A DNA stretch of 64,000 nt from Clostridia bacterium (GTDB taxonomy: Bacteria > Bacillota > Clostridia > Oscillospirales > CAG-272). Both the position numbers and the translations under genes were made by a program. Where the stretch lies: contig JAFVUB010000006.1 in NCBI GenBank assembly GCA_017502915.1, forward strand, positions 1 through 64,000. Direction: 5' to 3'. Positions 7,824 through 16,653 of the stretch are shown here, one piece after another (within the stretch, counting starts at the first letter, position 1; each line of letters starts with the position of its first letter). The notes below the pieces were generated by a model. It was not told where the DNA came from. It did no database searches and worked only from the letters and a program-made list of their open reading frames with translations.

Positions 7824-10800
7824 ATGGCTAAAAAACTCATTGAGTTGTTGAATAGATACACGCCGAGCGGCTCGAGACGCGAATGGATGAGCGTTGCCGA
7901 GTGCGTTTCGGTCAAGGCAGAGAAGGAGCGAAGAATGCTGGAGGTCGGCATAGCGCTCCCCTTTGTCGTTGAAAAGGACGAGCTGTACGCCGCCGAGCTT
8001 GACGTTCGCGAAACGTATCAGCTTGCCCTCGTTAAGTTTCTGCCGCGGTATCCTGCCGAGCTTTTCACCGAAAGGTATCTGCCGCAGATCCTTCGCGAGG
8101 CGGCAAACGTTCGCGTTGAGGTCCGTTGCTTCTTTGACGGCTGCAGCTATACTCTTGCCGATAATAAGCTGCAGATAACCGTTCGTTTTCCCGCGCAGAG
8201 CATTGAGTTTATAGATAACTCAAACACGCCCGCGCTTATTCAGAATATAATCTTCAGCGAGTTCGGCAAGAGGGTCGAGGTCACGATACTGCCGTCCGGC
8301 AGTGTTGAGAGCATCTACGACGAGACCTATTTCCGCGAGCTCGAAAGAATAGATAAAAGCCTTAGCGCCGCAAGTCGGGATTACGATCTGCGCGCCACCG
8401 AGCCGCCCGTGAAGGCTGAGCCGATTGCAGAAGAAAAGGATAAGCTGCCGCACGCCGCCTCGCTCTTTGAGGTCGGTACGGTTGAAAACGACGGCGGACT
8501 TGTTAAGATCGGCTCGTCGGTGTTTGATATCTCAGAGCCGGAGTTTGTCATAGGCTCGCCCTTCGCCATAACGCCTGTCACGATCGCCGCATTGGACGAC
8601 GGACGCAGACATTCGGACGTCGTGGTGCTTGGAGAGGTGTTCAAGCTTTCGTCCGAGCCGACTCGCAAGGGCGATAGATTTAACGTCAGCTTTTCGCTGT
8701 TTGACGGAAATTCGTCGGTCGAATCAAGAGCTTATCTTGAGCCTGAGGAGCACGAGGAGTTCTCAAAGCACGTCAAGGTCGGCGCGATACTCGCCCTTCA
8801 CGGCTACGTTAAGCACGACGCCCGCAAGGGTAAGATAGACGACGATATGAGCTTCCATTACAGCGATATTGCGAAGATCTCGAAAAAGGTTCGTCGAGAT
8901 AATGCCGAAAAGAAGCGCGTTGAGCTGCATCTGCACACCACGATGTCGTCTATGGACGCCATAATCCCGCCCGATAAGATCGTCAAGCTGGCTCAAAAGT
9001 GGGGAATGAAGGCAGTTGCTATAACCGACCACGGAAACGTTCAGGGCTATCCCGAGGCTATGCTCGCCGCAGATAAGCTGGAGGGTATGAAGGTCATATA
9101 CGGTCTTGAAGCGTATTTCGTCAATGATATGGCGAGCGCTCTGTTTGGCAAGACCGATGCAAAATTCACCGACGAGGCTGTCGTTTTCGATATTGAGACC
9201 ACCGGTCTTTCGGCGGTACACAATAAGATAATCGAGATCGGAGCCGTTAAGATAAAGAACGGAGAGATCATAGACCGCTTTGACGAGTTCGTCAACCCCG
9301 GATGTCCCATCCCCGACGAGATAACCGAGCTGACGTCGATCACCGACGGTATGGTCAAGGACGCCGACAGTATCGACGCCGTTCTCGGCCGTTTCCTTGA
9401 GTTTATAGGAAACGACGTTCTCATCGCGCACAATGCAAACTTTGACACGGGATTTATCCGCGTTGCCTGCAAGGAATGCGGCTATGATTTTGAGAACGCG
9501 TATCTTGACACCGTTGCGCTGTCGAGATTTCTGAACACAGACCTCAAGAGCCATAAACTCGACGGTCTGCAAAGGTATTTCGGACTTGAGGACTTCCACC
9601 ATCACCGCGCGTCGGACGACGCCGAGATGCTGGCGCAGATATTTTTCTGCATGACCGAAAAGCTCAAAAAATACAATATGTCGACCTACTCGGCGCTTCA
9701 CGCCGAGATGTCGGCAAATTCTGATCCCTTGAATCTGCCAACGTATCACCAGATAATTTTGGTCAAGGACCAGGCGGGACTTAAAAACCTTTACAAGCTG
9801 GTGTCGAAGAGCTATCTGAACTATTATAAGCGTTTCCCCAGAATCCCCAAATCGGAGCTGGTCCGCCACCGCGAGGGACTTATCATCGGAAGCGCCTGCG
9901 AGGCGGGTGAGCTTTACCGCGCCATTCTGGACGGTCTGCCCGAATCGGATATCGAGAGCATCGTAAACTTTTACGATTATCTTGAGATACAGCCACTGTC
10001 GAATAACAAATTCTTGATCGACGAGGGCAAGCTCGGCAGTATTGAGGACGTCAAGGATATCAACCGCCGAATAGTTGAGCTTGGAAAGAAGTATAACAAG
10101 CCGGTCGTTGCAACCTGCGACGCCCACTTTATCAACGACGAGGACGAGATCTTCCGTAAGATACTTCTTGCGGGAATGAAGTTCAAGGATGCGTCCAAGG
10201 ATTGCCACCTCTATTTCCGCACCACCGAGGAGATGCTCGAGGAGTTTTCTTATCTTGGCGAGGAAACGGCGTACGAGGTGGTCGTTGAGAACACGAATCT
10301 TATCGCCGATATGATCGGTGAGGTTCGTCCGATCCCTCGCGGAACCTTCACTCCAAAGATGGAGGGCGCGGAGGAGGAGCTTCAGAGCATGTGCTGGGAG
10401 CGGGCGAAGCGAATGTACGGAGATCCGTTGCCCGAGCTGGTCGAAAAACGACTTGCGAAGGAGCTTGAATCTATCATAAAGCACGGCTTTGCGGTTCTTT
10501 ATATCATAGCGCAAAGACTGGTCTACTTCAGCGAGCAGAACGGTTATCTCGTCGGATCGCGAGGATCGGTCGGATCGTCCTTCGTTGCAACAATGGCGGG
10601 AATCTCGGAGGTCAACCCTCTGCCGCCCCACTATTGGTGCTCGAAATGTCAGCATAACGAGTTCTTTACCGACGGCACGGTCGGCTCGGGCTTTGACCTG
10701 CCGGATAAGATGTGTCCGGTCTGCGGCAGTAAGCTTAACTGTGACGGACACGATATCCCGTTTGAGACCTTCCTCGGCTTTTACGGAGACAAATCCCCCG

Positions 10801-12221
10801 ATATAGACCTTAACTTCTCGGGAGAGGTTCAGGGTAAGGTACATAAGTACACCGAGGAGCTCTTTGGCGCGCAGAACGTTTTCCGCGCGGGAACGCTCGG
10901 AACTCTTGCAGATAAGACGGCGTACGGCTTCGTTATGAAGTATCTTGAGGAAAAGCAGATCAGTCTGAGCCGCGCCGAGATCGACCGACTTGTGGCAGGC
11001 TGCGTAGGCGTTAAGAGAACAACGGGACAGCACCCCGGAGGAATCATCGTCGTTCCTCAGGAGTACGAGGTCTACGACTTCACACCGGTTCAGCATCCGG
11101 CAGACGACCCGAATTCCAGCATAGTAACGACCCACTTTGCTTTCTCGTACCTGCACGATACGATACTTAAGCTTGACGAGCTGGGTCACGATATTCCGAC
11201 CAAGTATAAGATGCTCGAAAAGTATAGCGGAATGAGCGTTATGGACGTTCCGATGAACGACCGCGCGGTCTACGAGCTGTTCGCCTCGACCAAGCCGCTG
11301 GGAGTCACGCCCGACGATATTGGAACAGAGATAGGCACCTTTGGTCTGCCCGAGTTCGGAACGGCGTTCGTACAACCTGTTGTTATTGAGTCCAAGCCGC
11401 GAAACTTTGCCGACCTGCTTCAGGTCTCGGGTCTGACCCACGGAACCGACGTTTGGCTGGGCAACGCGCAGGATCTTATACGCGACGGCATCTGTACCAT
11501 ATCGCAGGTCGTTGGAACGCGAGACGGTATTATGCTTGACCTTATCAAGTACGGAATGGATAACGGACTTTCGTTTAAGATCATGGAATCGGTACGAAAG
11601 GGACGCGGACTTCTGCCCGAATGGGAGGCAAGCATGAGGGAGCATAACGTTCCCGAATGGTATATAGACTCCTGCAAAAAGATAAAGTATATGTTCCCGA
11701 AGGCTCACGCCGCCGCATACGTTATGTCGGCAATACGACTGGGTTGGTTCAAGGTGCATAAGCCCATAGCCTTCTACTGCGCAATGTTTACCGTTGCCCC
11801 CGGCGGGTTTGATGCTGACATTGCGCTGTCGGGTAAGATTGGCGTTTGTAACGAGATGAAGAGGATCAAAACGCTCGGACGCGACGCCTCGCAGAAGGAG
11901 CAGGGAATGGTCTCAACGCTTGAGCTTATGAACGAGTGCTATGCTCGTGGAATAAAGTTCTTGCCGGTCAATCTCAACGAATCCGCCTCGCGCGAGTTCC
12001 TGCCTGCGGGAGAGAAGGCGATACGTCTGCCCTTCTCGTCGCTCAACGGACTGGGAGAAACGGCGGCACAGAGGATCGTTGAGGAGAGGGAGAAAGAGCC
12101 CTACTTCTCGGTTGACGACCTGCAGACCCGCGCCGGACTGAACAAGAGCGTTATTGAGATACTCCGTCAAAAACGGGTTCTCGACGGACTCAGCGAAACC
12201 GACCAGCTTTGTATGTTTTGA
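7824..12221 (+). CDS. polC: DNA polymerase III, alpha subunit, Gram-positive type
   Basis: Main replicative polymerase of low-GC Gram-positive bacteria, with built-in proofreading. In the 1465 residues one sees an N-terminal region and OB fold (to about 350), then a PHP domain starting VELHLHTTMSSMDAI. That domain is split by a DEDDh 3'-5' exonuclease (VFDIETTGLS to HHRASDDAEML, about residues 450-615). The polymerase core follows with GSRGSVGSSFVATMAG, a zinc-binding set (CSKC, then CPVC), SPDIDLNFSG with catalytic aspartates, and a C-terminal helix-hairpin-helix region. The length matches PolC. RBS AAAGGAT lies before the ATG. A very long antisense frame inside the gene is a codon-bias shadow. 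Confidence 0.97.
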   Translation: MAKKLIELLNRYTPSGSRREWMSVAECVSVKAEKERRMLEVGIALPFVVEKDELYAAELDVRETYQLALVKFLPRYPAELFTERYLPQILREAANVRVEVRCFFDGCSYTLADNKLQITVRFPAQSIEFIDNSNTPALIQNIIFSEFGKRVEVTILPSGSVESIYDETYFRELERIDKSLSAASRDYDLRATEPPVKAEPIAEEKDKLPHAASLFEVGTVENDGGLVKIGSSVFDISEPEFVIGSPFAITPVTIAALDDGRRHSDVVVLGEVFKLSSEPTRKGDRFNVSFSLFDGNSSVESRAYLEPEEHEEFSKHVKVGAILALHGYVKHDARKGKIDDDMSFHYSDIAKISKKVRRDNAEKKRVELHLHTTMSSMDAIIPPDKIVKLAQKWGMKAVAITDHGNVQGYPEAMLAADKLEGMKVIYGLEAYFVNDMASALFGKTDAKFTDEAVVFDIETTGLSAVHNKIIEIGAVKIKNGEIIDRFDEFVNPGCPIPDEITELTSITDGMVKDADSIDAVLGRFLEFIGNDVLIAHNANFDTGFIRVACKECGYDFENAYLDTVALSRFLNTDLKSHKLDGLQRYFGLEDFHHHRASDDAEMLAQIFFCMTEKLKKYNMSTYSALHAEMSANSDPLNLPTYHQIILVKDQAGLKNLYKLVSKSYLNYYKRFPRIPKSELVRHREGLIIGSACEAGELYRAILDGLPESDIESIVNFYDYLEIQPLSNNKFLIDEGKLGSIEDVKDINRRIVELGKKYNKPVVATCDAHFINDEDEIFRKILLAGMKFKDASKDCHLYFRTTEEMLEEFSYLGEETAYEVVVENTNLIADMIGEVRPIPRGTFTPKMEGAEEELQSMCWERAKRMYGDPLPELVEKRLAKELESIIKHGFAVLYIIAQRLVYFSEQNGYLVGSRGSVGSSFVATMAGISEVNPLPPHYWCSKCQHNEFFTDGTVGSGFDLPDKMCPVCGSKLNCDGHDIPFETFLGFYGDKSPDIDLNFSGEVQGKVHKYTEELFGAQNVFRAGTLGTLADKTAYGFVMKYLEEKQISLSRAEIDRLVAGCVGVKRTTGQHPGGIIVVPQEYEVYDFTPVQHPADDPNSSIVTTHFAFSYLHDTILKLDELGHDIPTKYKMLEKYSGMSVMDVPMNDRAVYELFASTKPLGVTPDDIGTEIGTFGLPEFGTAFVQPVVIESKPRNFADLLQVSGLTHGTDVWLGNAQDLIRDGICTISQVVGTRDGIMLDLIKYGMDNGLSFKIMESVRKGRGLLPEWEASMREHNVPEWYIDSCKKIKYMFPKAHAAAYVMSAIRLGWFKVHKPIAFYCAMFTVAPGGFDADIALSGKIGVCNEMKRIKTLGRDASQKEQGMVSTLELMNECYARGIKFLPVNLNESASREFLPAGEKAIRLPFSSLNGLGETAAQRIVEEREKEPYFSVDDLQTRAGLNKSVIEILRQKRVLDGLSETDQLCMF

Positions 12222-12225
12222 ATTG

Positions 12226-12255
12226 AAAAAGCCAAGTCTTACGACTTGGCTTTTT
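12226..12255 (+). terminator. Terminator after polC
   Basis: A 13-bp perfect stem (12226-12238 with 12243-12255) has A-rich and T-rich flanks, so it may work in both directions. Confidence 0.85.
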
Positions 12256-12354
12256 GCATTGAGCGGTAAAAATGTGTCTAAACAGGAGTAAAAAAGAACA
12301 AAAGGCGTCAGATTTCCCCCTGTGTGTCTGTTAGATAAATTGGATTTTGTTTAA

Positions 12355-12609
12355 TTAGAGGATTTTTGCTTTGCTCGGCTTGTTGGAACAATAAAGAACT
12401 GTCAGTTTGCTCCCAACAGCAGGAACTGCTTTACCTGCACCAATCCATTTTCTCTTAGTGTAGGTGTTTCCATCCACAACATACTGCACTTTAATGATAT
12501 GCGGAAAGGTTGCGCCGTCCAAGGCACCCATTCGTATGGGTTTCGTATTCACCTTTAACCACCATTGTTTTGCAACAGATAGTACGGTTCCAATCGTTTC
12601 TTTGTCCAT
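12355..12609 (-). CDS. Small hypothetical protein, possible DUF3592-like fold
   Basis: An 84-residue soluble protein (starting MDKETIGTVLSV) with a strand-rich pattern: a W-W pair near residue 16, HIIKVQYVVDGNTYTKRKWIGAG, and a C-terminal VGSKLTVLYCSNKPSKAKIL. The YxVDGxxYxxxxW...VGxxxxVxYxxxxPxxA pattern recalls DUF3592-type small beta domains often misnamed sugar ABC transporter permease. No function can be given. It has its own promoter (12653-12681) and a GGAGTG ribosome site, and stands alone between polC and a palindrome array. Confidence 0.6.
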   Translation of the reverse strand: MDKETIGTVLSVAKQWWLKVNTKPIRMGALDGATFPHIIKVQYVVDGNTYTKRKWIGAGKAVPAVGSKLTVLYCSNKPSKAKIL

Positions 12610-12652
12610 ACGTTTTCACTCCTTCGTCAAATTCTTATTTATCGGTGAGTTT

Positions 12653-12681
12653 ATTATATCACACGTTCTCAAACAAATCAA
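12653..12681 (-). promoter_or_regulatory. Promoter of the small gene at 12355-12609
   Basis: On the minus strand TTGATT and TATAAT are spaced by 17 bases, with TGTGA before the -10. It closely resembles the acetyltransferase promoter at 174-202 (same -35, same GTGTGATATAAT end). Confidence 0.7.
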
Positions 12682-12866
12682 GGCGTAGCCTTGTATATCT
12701 TCAAATGATGCATCGCCTGCGGCGATATGATGCATTTGCTTCGCAAATATGATGTTGCTCCCGTTGGTCGCAATGATGCGATGTTTGCCCCAATGTGCCG
12801 TCAGGCACACATCATTAGGCGAAGCCGTCATCATTGGCGTAGCCAACATCATTTGCCGAAGGCAAA
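12679..12866. repeat. Array of short palindromes separated by ATGATG or CATCAT
   Basis: At least six perfect mini-hairpins of 5-6 bp stems with 3-4 base loops lie in under 190 bp: 12679-12693, 12712-12726, 12734-12748, 12794-12809, 12834-12846 and 12852-12866, plus a 3-bp one at 12818-12826. Loops are mostly GTA, TTC, GAA or TGC. The units differ in sequence, but the joints are almost always ATGATG (left half) or CATCAT (right half), so the array changes orientation near its middle. No coding sense is apparent. Confidence 0.75.
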
Positions 12867-12874
12867 CATCATTC

Positions 12875-12915
12875 AAAAAAGCCTAATTTGTCTGGTAGAC
12901 AAATTAGGCTTTTTT
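12875..12915 (-). terminator. Strong bidirectional terminator after tRNA-Val
   Basis: A 19-bp perfect stem (12875-12893 with 12897-12915) with a 3-base loop, A-tract on one side and T-tract on the other. It ends the minus-strand transcript carrying ackA and tRNA-Val. Confidence 0.85.
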
Positions 12916-12917
12916 GT

Positions 12918-12994
12918 TGGTGGAGACAGTGGGGCTCGAACCTACGACCTCACGGATGTGAACCGTGCGCTCTGACCAACTGAGCTATGCCTCC
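12918..12994 (-). tRNA. tRNA-Val (CAC anticodon)
   Basis: The minus strand folds as a full cloverleaf beginning GGAGGCATAGCTC and ending with an encoded CCA (12918-12920). The anticodon loop TTCACAT gives CAC, reading GUG. The acceptor stem is complete with one G-U pair. The T stem GTAGG/CCCAC has an A-C mismatch at the 51-63 pair. It follows ackA on the same strand. Confidence 0.93.
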
Positions 12995-13001
12995 GGGCTA
13001 T

Positions 13002-13031
13002 CCTGAGGGACCTTTATAAGAGTCCCTCAGG
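13002..13031 (-). other. GC-rich hairpin between ackA and tRNA-Val
   Basis: A 10-bp perfect stem (13002-13011 with 13022-13031) lies 12 bases after the ackA stop and 7 bases before the tRNA 5' end. There is no T-tract on the minus strand, so it is more likely an RNA 3'-end or processing structure than an efficient terminator. Confidence 0.55.
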
Positions 13032-13043
13032 AAAATTAACAAA

Positions 13044-14246
13044 TTATTTAACCAGCTCTTCGGTGTCCTTTGCGATCATCAGCTCTTCGTTGGTGGGGAT
13101 GACCAGCATCTTGACCTTTGCATCGGGAGTCGAAATGTCGTACTCGACCGAGGTGCGAACTGCCTTTGCGTTCAGGCTATCGTCTATCGAAACGCCCATA
13201 AATGCAAGGTTGTTTGCAACGCGTGCGCGGTAGTGCGGGTTGTTCTCTCCGATACCGCCGGTGAAGACGATAGCGTCGATGCCGCCCATAGCCGCGGCGT
13301 ATCCGCCGATCAGCTTGGTCAGCTGATGGACGAGCATTGCCTCAACGAGCTGATAGCGCTTGTTACCCTCGCGGGCGCCCTGCTCGATATCGCGGTTGTC
13401 GCTCGTTACCTGAGAAACGCCGAGAATACCCGACTTCTTGTTCATAATGGTGTCGAGCTGGTCGGCAGTGAGGTTCTCCTTCTTCATAAGAAGGGGAACG
13501 ATAGCGGGGTCGATAGAACCGCAACGGGTTCCCATCATGATACCCTCAAGCGGGGTCAGACCCATCGAGGTGTCGTAGCACTTACCGCCCTTGACGGCTG
13601 CAAGAGACGAGCCGTTTCCGAGGTGGCAGGTGACGATCTTGAGCTCGGAGGGATCCTTGCCGAGCAACTTCGCGGCACGCATGCTGACATAGCGATGCGA
13701 GGTTCCGTGGAAGCCGTAACGGCGAATGTGGTATTTTTCATAATACTCGTACGGCAGAGCGTAGAGATATGCATAATCGGGCATAGTCTGGTGGAAGCCG
13801 GTGTCAAAAACGGCAACCTGGGGAACGCCGGGCATCATCTGCTCGCAAGCGCGAATACCGGTGAGATTGTGGGGATTGTGAAGCGGGCCGAGCTCGCAGC
13901 ACTCTTCAATTGCCTCGATGACCTTTTCGTCAACGATGACCGATCCCGAGAATTTCTCGCCACCGTGCAGAACGCGGTGACCGACTGCAGTGATCTCGGA
14001 AAGCGACTCGATAACTCCGTTCTCCTTAGAGGTCAGAGTGTCAAGCACGAGACCGATAGCCTCGGCGTGATTTTTCATCTGAATGTCGATCTTATAGTCC
14101 TCACGACCCTCGACCTTCTGCTTAAAGTTACCGCCCTCAATACCTATGCGGTCTGCCTGACCCTTTGCAAGAAGGGTGTTATTATCCATGTCGATAAGCT
14201 GATACTTGATCGACGAGCTTCCTGCGTTGATAACAAGAATTTTCAT
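13044..14246 (-). CDS. ackA: Acetate kinase
   Basis: Interconverts acetyl phosphate plus ADP and acetate plus ATP, the substrate-level phosphorylation step of acetogenic fermentation. The 400-residue product has VINAGSSSIKYQLIDM at the N terminus, HRVLHGGEKF, the HNPHN segment, FDTGFHQTMP, YGFHGTSH with the catalytic region, HLGNGSSLAAV, and IDAIVFTGGIGENN near the C terminus. All are ASKHA-fold signatures of AckA. GAGGAAGAG precedes the ATG. No phosphotransacetylase gene is next to it; a tRNA gene follows. Confidence 0.97.
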   Translation of the reverse strand: MKILVINAGSSSIKYQLIDMDNNTLLAKGQADRIGIEGGNFKQKVEGREDYKIDIQMKNHAEAIGLVLDTLTSKENGVIESLSEITAVGHRVLHGGEKFSGSVIVDEKVIEAIEECCELGPLHNPHNLTGIRACEQMMPGVPQVAVFDTGFHQTMPDYAYLYALPYEYYEKYHIRRYGFHGTSHRYVSMRAAKLLGKDPSELKIVTCHLGNGSSLAAVKGGKCYDTSMGLTPLEGIMMGTRCGSIDPAIVPLLMKKENLTADQLDTIMNKKSGILGVSQVTSDNRDIEQGAREGNKRYQLVEAMLVHQLTKLIGGYAAAMGGIDAIVFTGGIGENNPHYRARVANNLAFMGVSIDDSLNAKAVRTSVEYDISTPDAKVKMLVIPTNEELMIAKDTEELVK

Positions 14247-14289
14247 ATTTTCTCTTCCTCAACTTTAACTAAATATTTTTTACTAATAT

Positions 14290-14318
14290 ATATTACAATA
14301 ATTTACCGAAAATGTCAA
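14290..14318 (-). promoter_or_regulatory. Promoter of ackA
   Basis: Minus strand TTGACA (complement of 14313-14318), 17-base spacer, TAATAT (complement of 14290-14295), 44 bases upstream of the ATG. Confidence 0.7.
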
Positions 14319-14334
14319 GGTTTATACCACAATT

Positions 14335-16653
14335 TTAAGAGATATTTCGGCTGGAATGGCAGGTAAAATATATTATCTGGAGCTTTTCCGCGAGAGAGCG
14401 CAGCATTTGAGCGGCGTTCTGCATTTTTTCGGCATCAAGATCTGTGAAGGGGTCGTCGAGAACGAGGAAGGGGCGCTCGTCCTCGAAGATCGAGTCTATC
14501 AAAGCGAGCCGCAGAGAAAGCGATATCGCCGCCTGCTGACCCGAGCTGTACCACGACCGTTCTCTTTGACCTCCAAGTTCACGGAAGGAGACACCGAGGT
14601 TGGTGTTGATGATCGCTTCGGGCGCCGCTTTGCCGATCAACGTGCTGAAGTTTTGGGAAAAGCTTTCCTGCATATCTTTCAGATATCGCGAGGAAAGAGC
14701 GATCTTTGCCGATTGAAGGAGATTTCTTGCGCGGTCTGCAACCTCACGGCAGGAGGTGTATTCGGCTATTTTTGCTCTCAACGCCTCGGCTTCATCTCGC
14801 AGAGTGGGGAGCGACTGCGCGTGATATTCAGCGTTATCTCTCGCCTCGGTCAGAACGCCGATACGGACTCTGACCTTGTCGGCTCGGGCGCGAATAGCGT
14901 CAAGCTTGTCAGACGTCTCGGTGGTGTCTGCCTGAACGGGCGGTTCACCGTCGATCCGCTTTTCTGCGCGGTAATCCTCCGCCAGCTTTTGCGCATCGGC
15001 AAGTCGGCTTTCGCAATCCCAAATGTCGTGAACGATACTCTTGATCGAGTCAAGCGTCTCTCTGAGCTCCTCGCTCTTTTCAAAGCCGTAGCTTTCGAAA
15101 GCGTGGTGAATGTCATCGAGTAGCTTCTGGTTTTCGGTCCGCTTGGCTCGTCTTTCCTCGTTGTATCTCTCGCGTGCCGAGAGAAGAAGCGAATAACGGC
15201 TTCTGTCGCCTTCAAGACGGTATACGGCGGCATCAAGACCGCCCGGTAACGCGGGATAATATGCCGAAAGCTCGGATTCAAGCGAGGCGCGACGGGACGC
15301 ACATTCGGTTCGCTTGCGGTCAAACTCATCGGAAAGCCTTTCGTAGTCGGCAATACGTTCCTCCGAGCGCTTTTGCTCGGTATTGTTTCTTCGCAAGCTT
15401 AAAAAGGAGAAAACAAGGGCGGCAATTGCCGAAATACAAGCAACCACTCCAAGTGCGCTCCAGATAGCGGTGGGCGCCGAAAGGCCTGCGACGGTCAGCG
15501 CCGTGCCAACAACCAGATCAGCTATTCCGGAGACAAGCAATGTCTTGTTCTTTCTTATAACGAAGGGCTCCGGCTTGGGGGGCAGGGGAGTCAGGCTCGA
15601 TTCTAAGCTTTTGATCTCCTGCAGCTCGTTTGCAAACCAACGGCTGTCCGACTCGCTGATGGGCTGATCTCCAAAACGGTCTGCAAGCGCGGCAAGCTCT
15701 GTCTCGTCTGCGTAGCTCATACCAACGACGCTGTTCATCGAGCCTTCGTATTTCGAGCAGAGCGCAGAAAGCTCGTTAAGCTCAGTGCTTGTGGGGACGC
15801 CGTTTTTGAAGCGAGACCGCAACGAATCAAGACGCTCCTTTTCGCGGTCTGCGCTTCGGCGGTAGGCAAGATAGGTCTCGTATTCCTGTCTTGCAATGCG
15901 TCTCTCTCCGGCTTCCTTCAGATAGGTCTGCAGCTCGGAGTCGTCCTTTTCAAGCGAGTCGAGCTCAGCTTCGAGTCGCGCAAGCTCGGCACGGTAGGAC
16001 GTTGCCTGCTCAAGCGAGCGCTCTCGGTCGCTGATCCTGCCGATAATTCCGTCAAGCTCGCGCTGAGTATCCTGTATCAGACCGGCATCTCCCGTCAAGC
16101 GCTTGAAGCGACGCATATAGTCCTCTATGCGCGATATAGCGCGGTCATATTCACCCATATCGTCCGAGCTCTGCAAAAGACCGGTCAGTCGTGCATTTAT
16201 GTCGGATGCCATAACCAGCACGGGGTCGTTTTGCGGAACGTAGGTGCTCTTTTCGTATGATGATGCGTCAAGACCGAACAGCTCAACGCCGATGTTTTCG
16301 GAGTATTCGTTGCTTTCAAGTCCGCTGTCGAGGTCGATCAGGCTGAACTTATCAAGCGACGACTTCTGACCGAAGCTGCGGATTATACGGAAGCGACCCT
16401 TTGCCGTTTCGATGTCGAGCGATCCACCGAACGGACCGCCCTGCCAGGGGGCGTAGTGAACGCGATCGTTGTTTTCGACCTTGCCGCGCGAGTTTTGCGA
16501 TTGAAGACCGTATAGCATTGCCTTTATAAACGAGGCAAGCGTTGTCTTGCCGAAACCGTTTTCAGCGTCTAAAACGTTCAGCCCCTCAGAGAGCTGGTAT
16601 TTGAAATCGGAAAGACGACCAAAGCCGTCTACGTGGAGAGACAGTATTTTCAC
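14335..16653 (-). CDS. AAA/SMC-like ATPase of the SbcC/YhaN type
   Basis: A 772-residue ATPase. Walker A is DAENGFGKTTLASF near residue 33; long coiled coils follow on both sides of a hydrophobic stretch (residues about 380-430) with two membrane-like helices. The C-terminal half has the signature SSGQQAAISLSLRLALIDS and Walker B PFLVLDDPFTDLD. A coil with a central membrane hairpin is seen in YhaN, the partner of the nuclease YhaO, rather than in classical SbcC with its zinc hook. The start is the GTG at 16653, which overlaps the upstream gene as GTGA and has GGAGGAG before it. It is probably a DNA-end processing or repair partner of the nuclease encoded upstream. Confidence 0.85.
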   Translation of the reverse strand: MKILSLHVDGFGRLSDFKYQLSEGLNVLDAENGFGKTTLASFIKAMLYGLQSQNSRGKVENNDRVHYAPWQGGPFGGSLDIETAKGRFRIIRSFGQKSSLDKFSLIDLDSGLESNEYSENIGVELFGLDASSYEKSTYVPQNDPVLVMASDINARLTGLLQSSDDMGEYDRAISRIEDYMRRFKRLTGDAGLIQDTQRELDGIIGRISDRERSLEQATSYRAELARLEAELDSLEKDDSELQTYLKEAGERRIARQEYETYLAYRRSADREKERLDSLRSRFKNGVPTSTELNELSALCSKYEGSMNSVVGMSYADETELAALADRFGDQPISESDSRWFANELQEIKSLESSLTPLPPKPEPFVIRKNKTLLVSGIADLVVGTALTVAGLSAPTAIWSALGVVACISAIAALVFSFLSLRRNNTEQKRSEERIADYERLSDEFDRKRTECASRRASLESELSAYYPALPGGLDAAVYRLEGDRSRYSLLLSARERYNEERRAKRTENQKLLDDIHHAFESYGFEKSEELRETLDSIKSIVHDIWDCESRLADAQKLAEDYRAEKRIDGEPPVQADTTETSDKLDAIRARADKVRVRIGVLTEARDNAEYHAQSLPTLRDEAEALRAKIAEYTSCREVADRARNLLQSAKIALSSRYLKDMQESFSQNFSTLIGKAAPEAIINTNLGVSFRELGGQRERSWYSSGQQAAISLSLRLALIDSIFEDERPFLVLDDPFTDLDAEKMQNAAQMLRSLAEKLQIIYFTCHSSRNIS

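Noticed and set aside
8763..11759. A 998-codon open frame on the strand opposite polC
   Set aside because: It lies wholly inside polC, has no ribosome site or recognisable domain, and arises from codon bias in the antisense frame.
12679..12866. CRISPR array
   Set aside because: Units differ in sequence and length, there are no equal spacers, and no cas genes are in the window.
13233..14366. A 377-codon frame opposite ackA
   Set aside because: Antisense shadow; ackA is certain.
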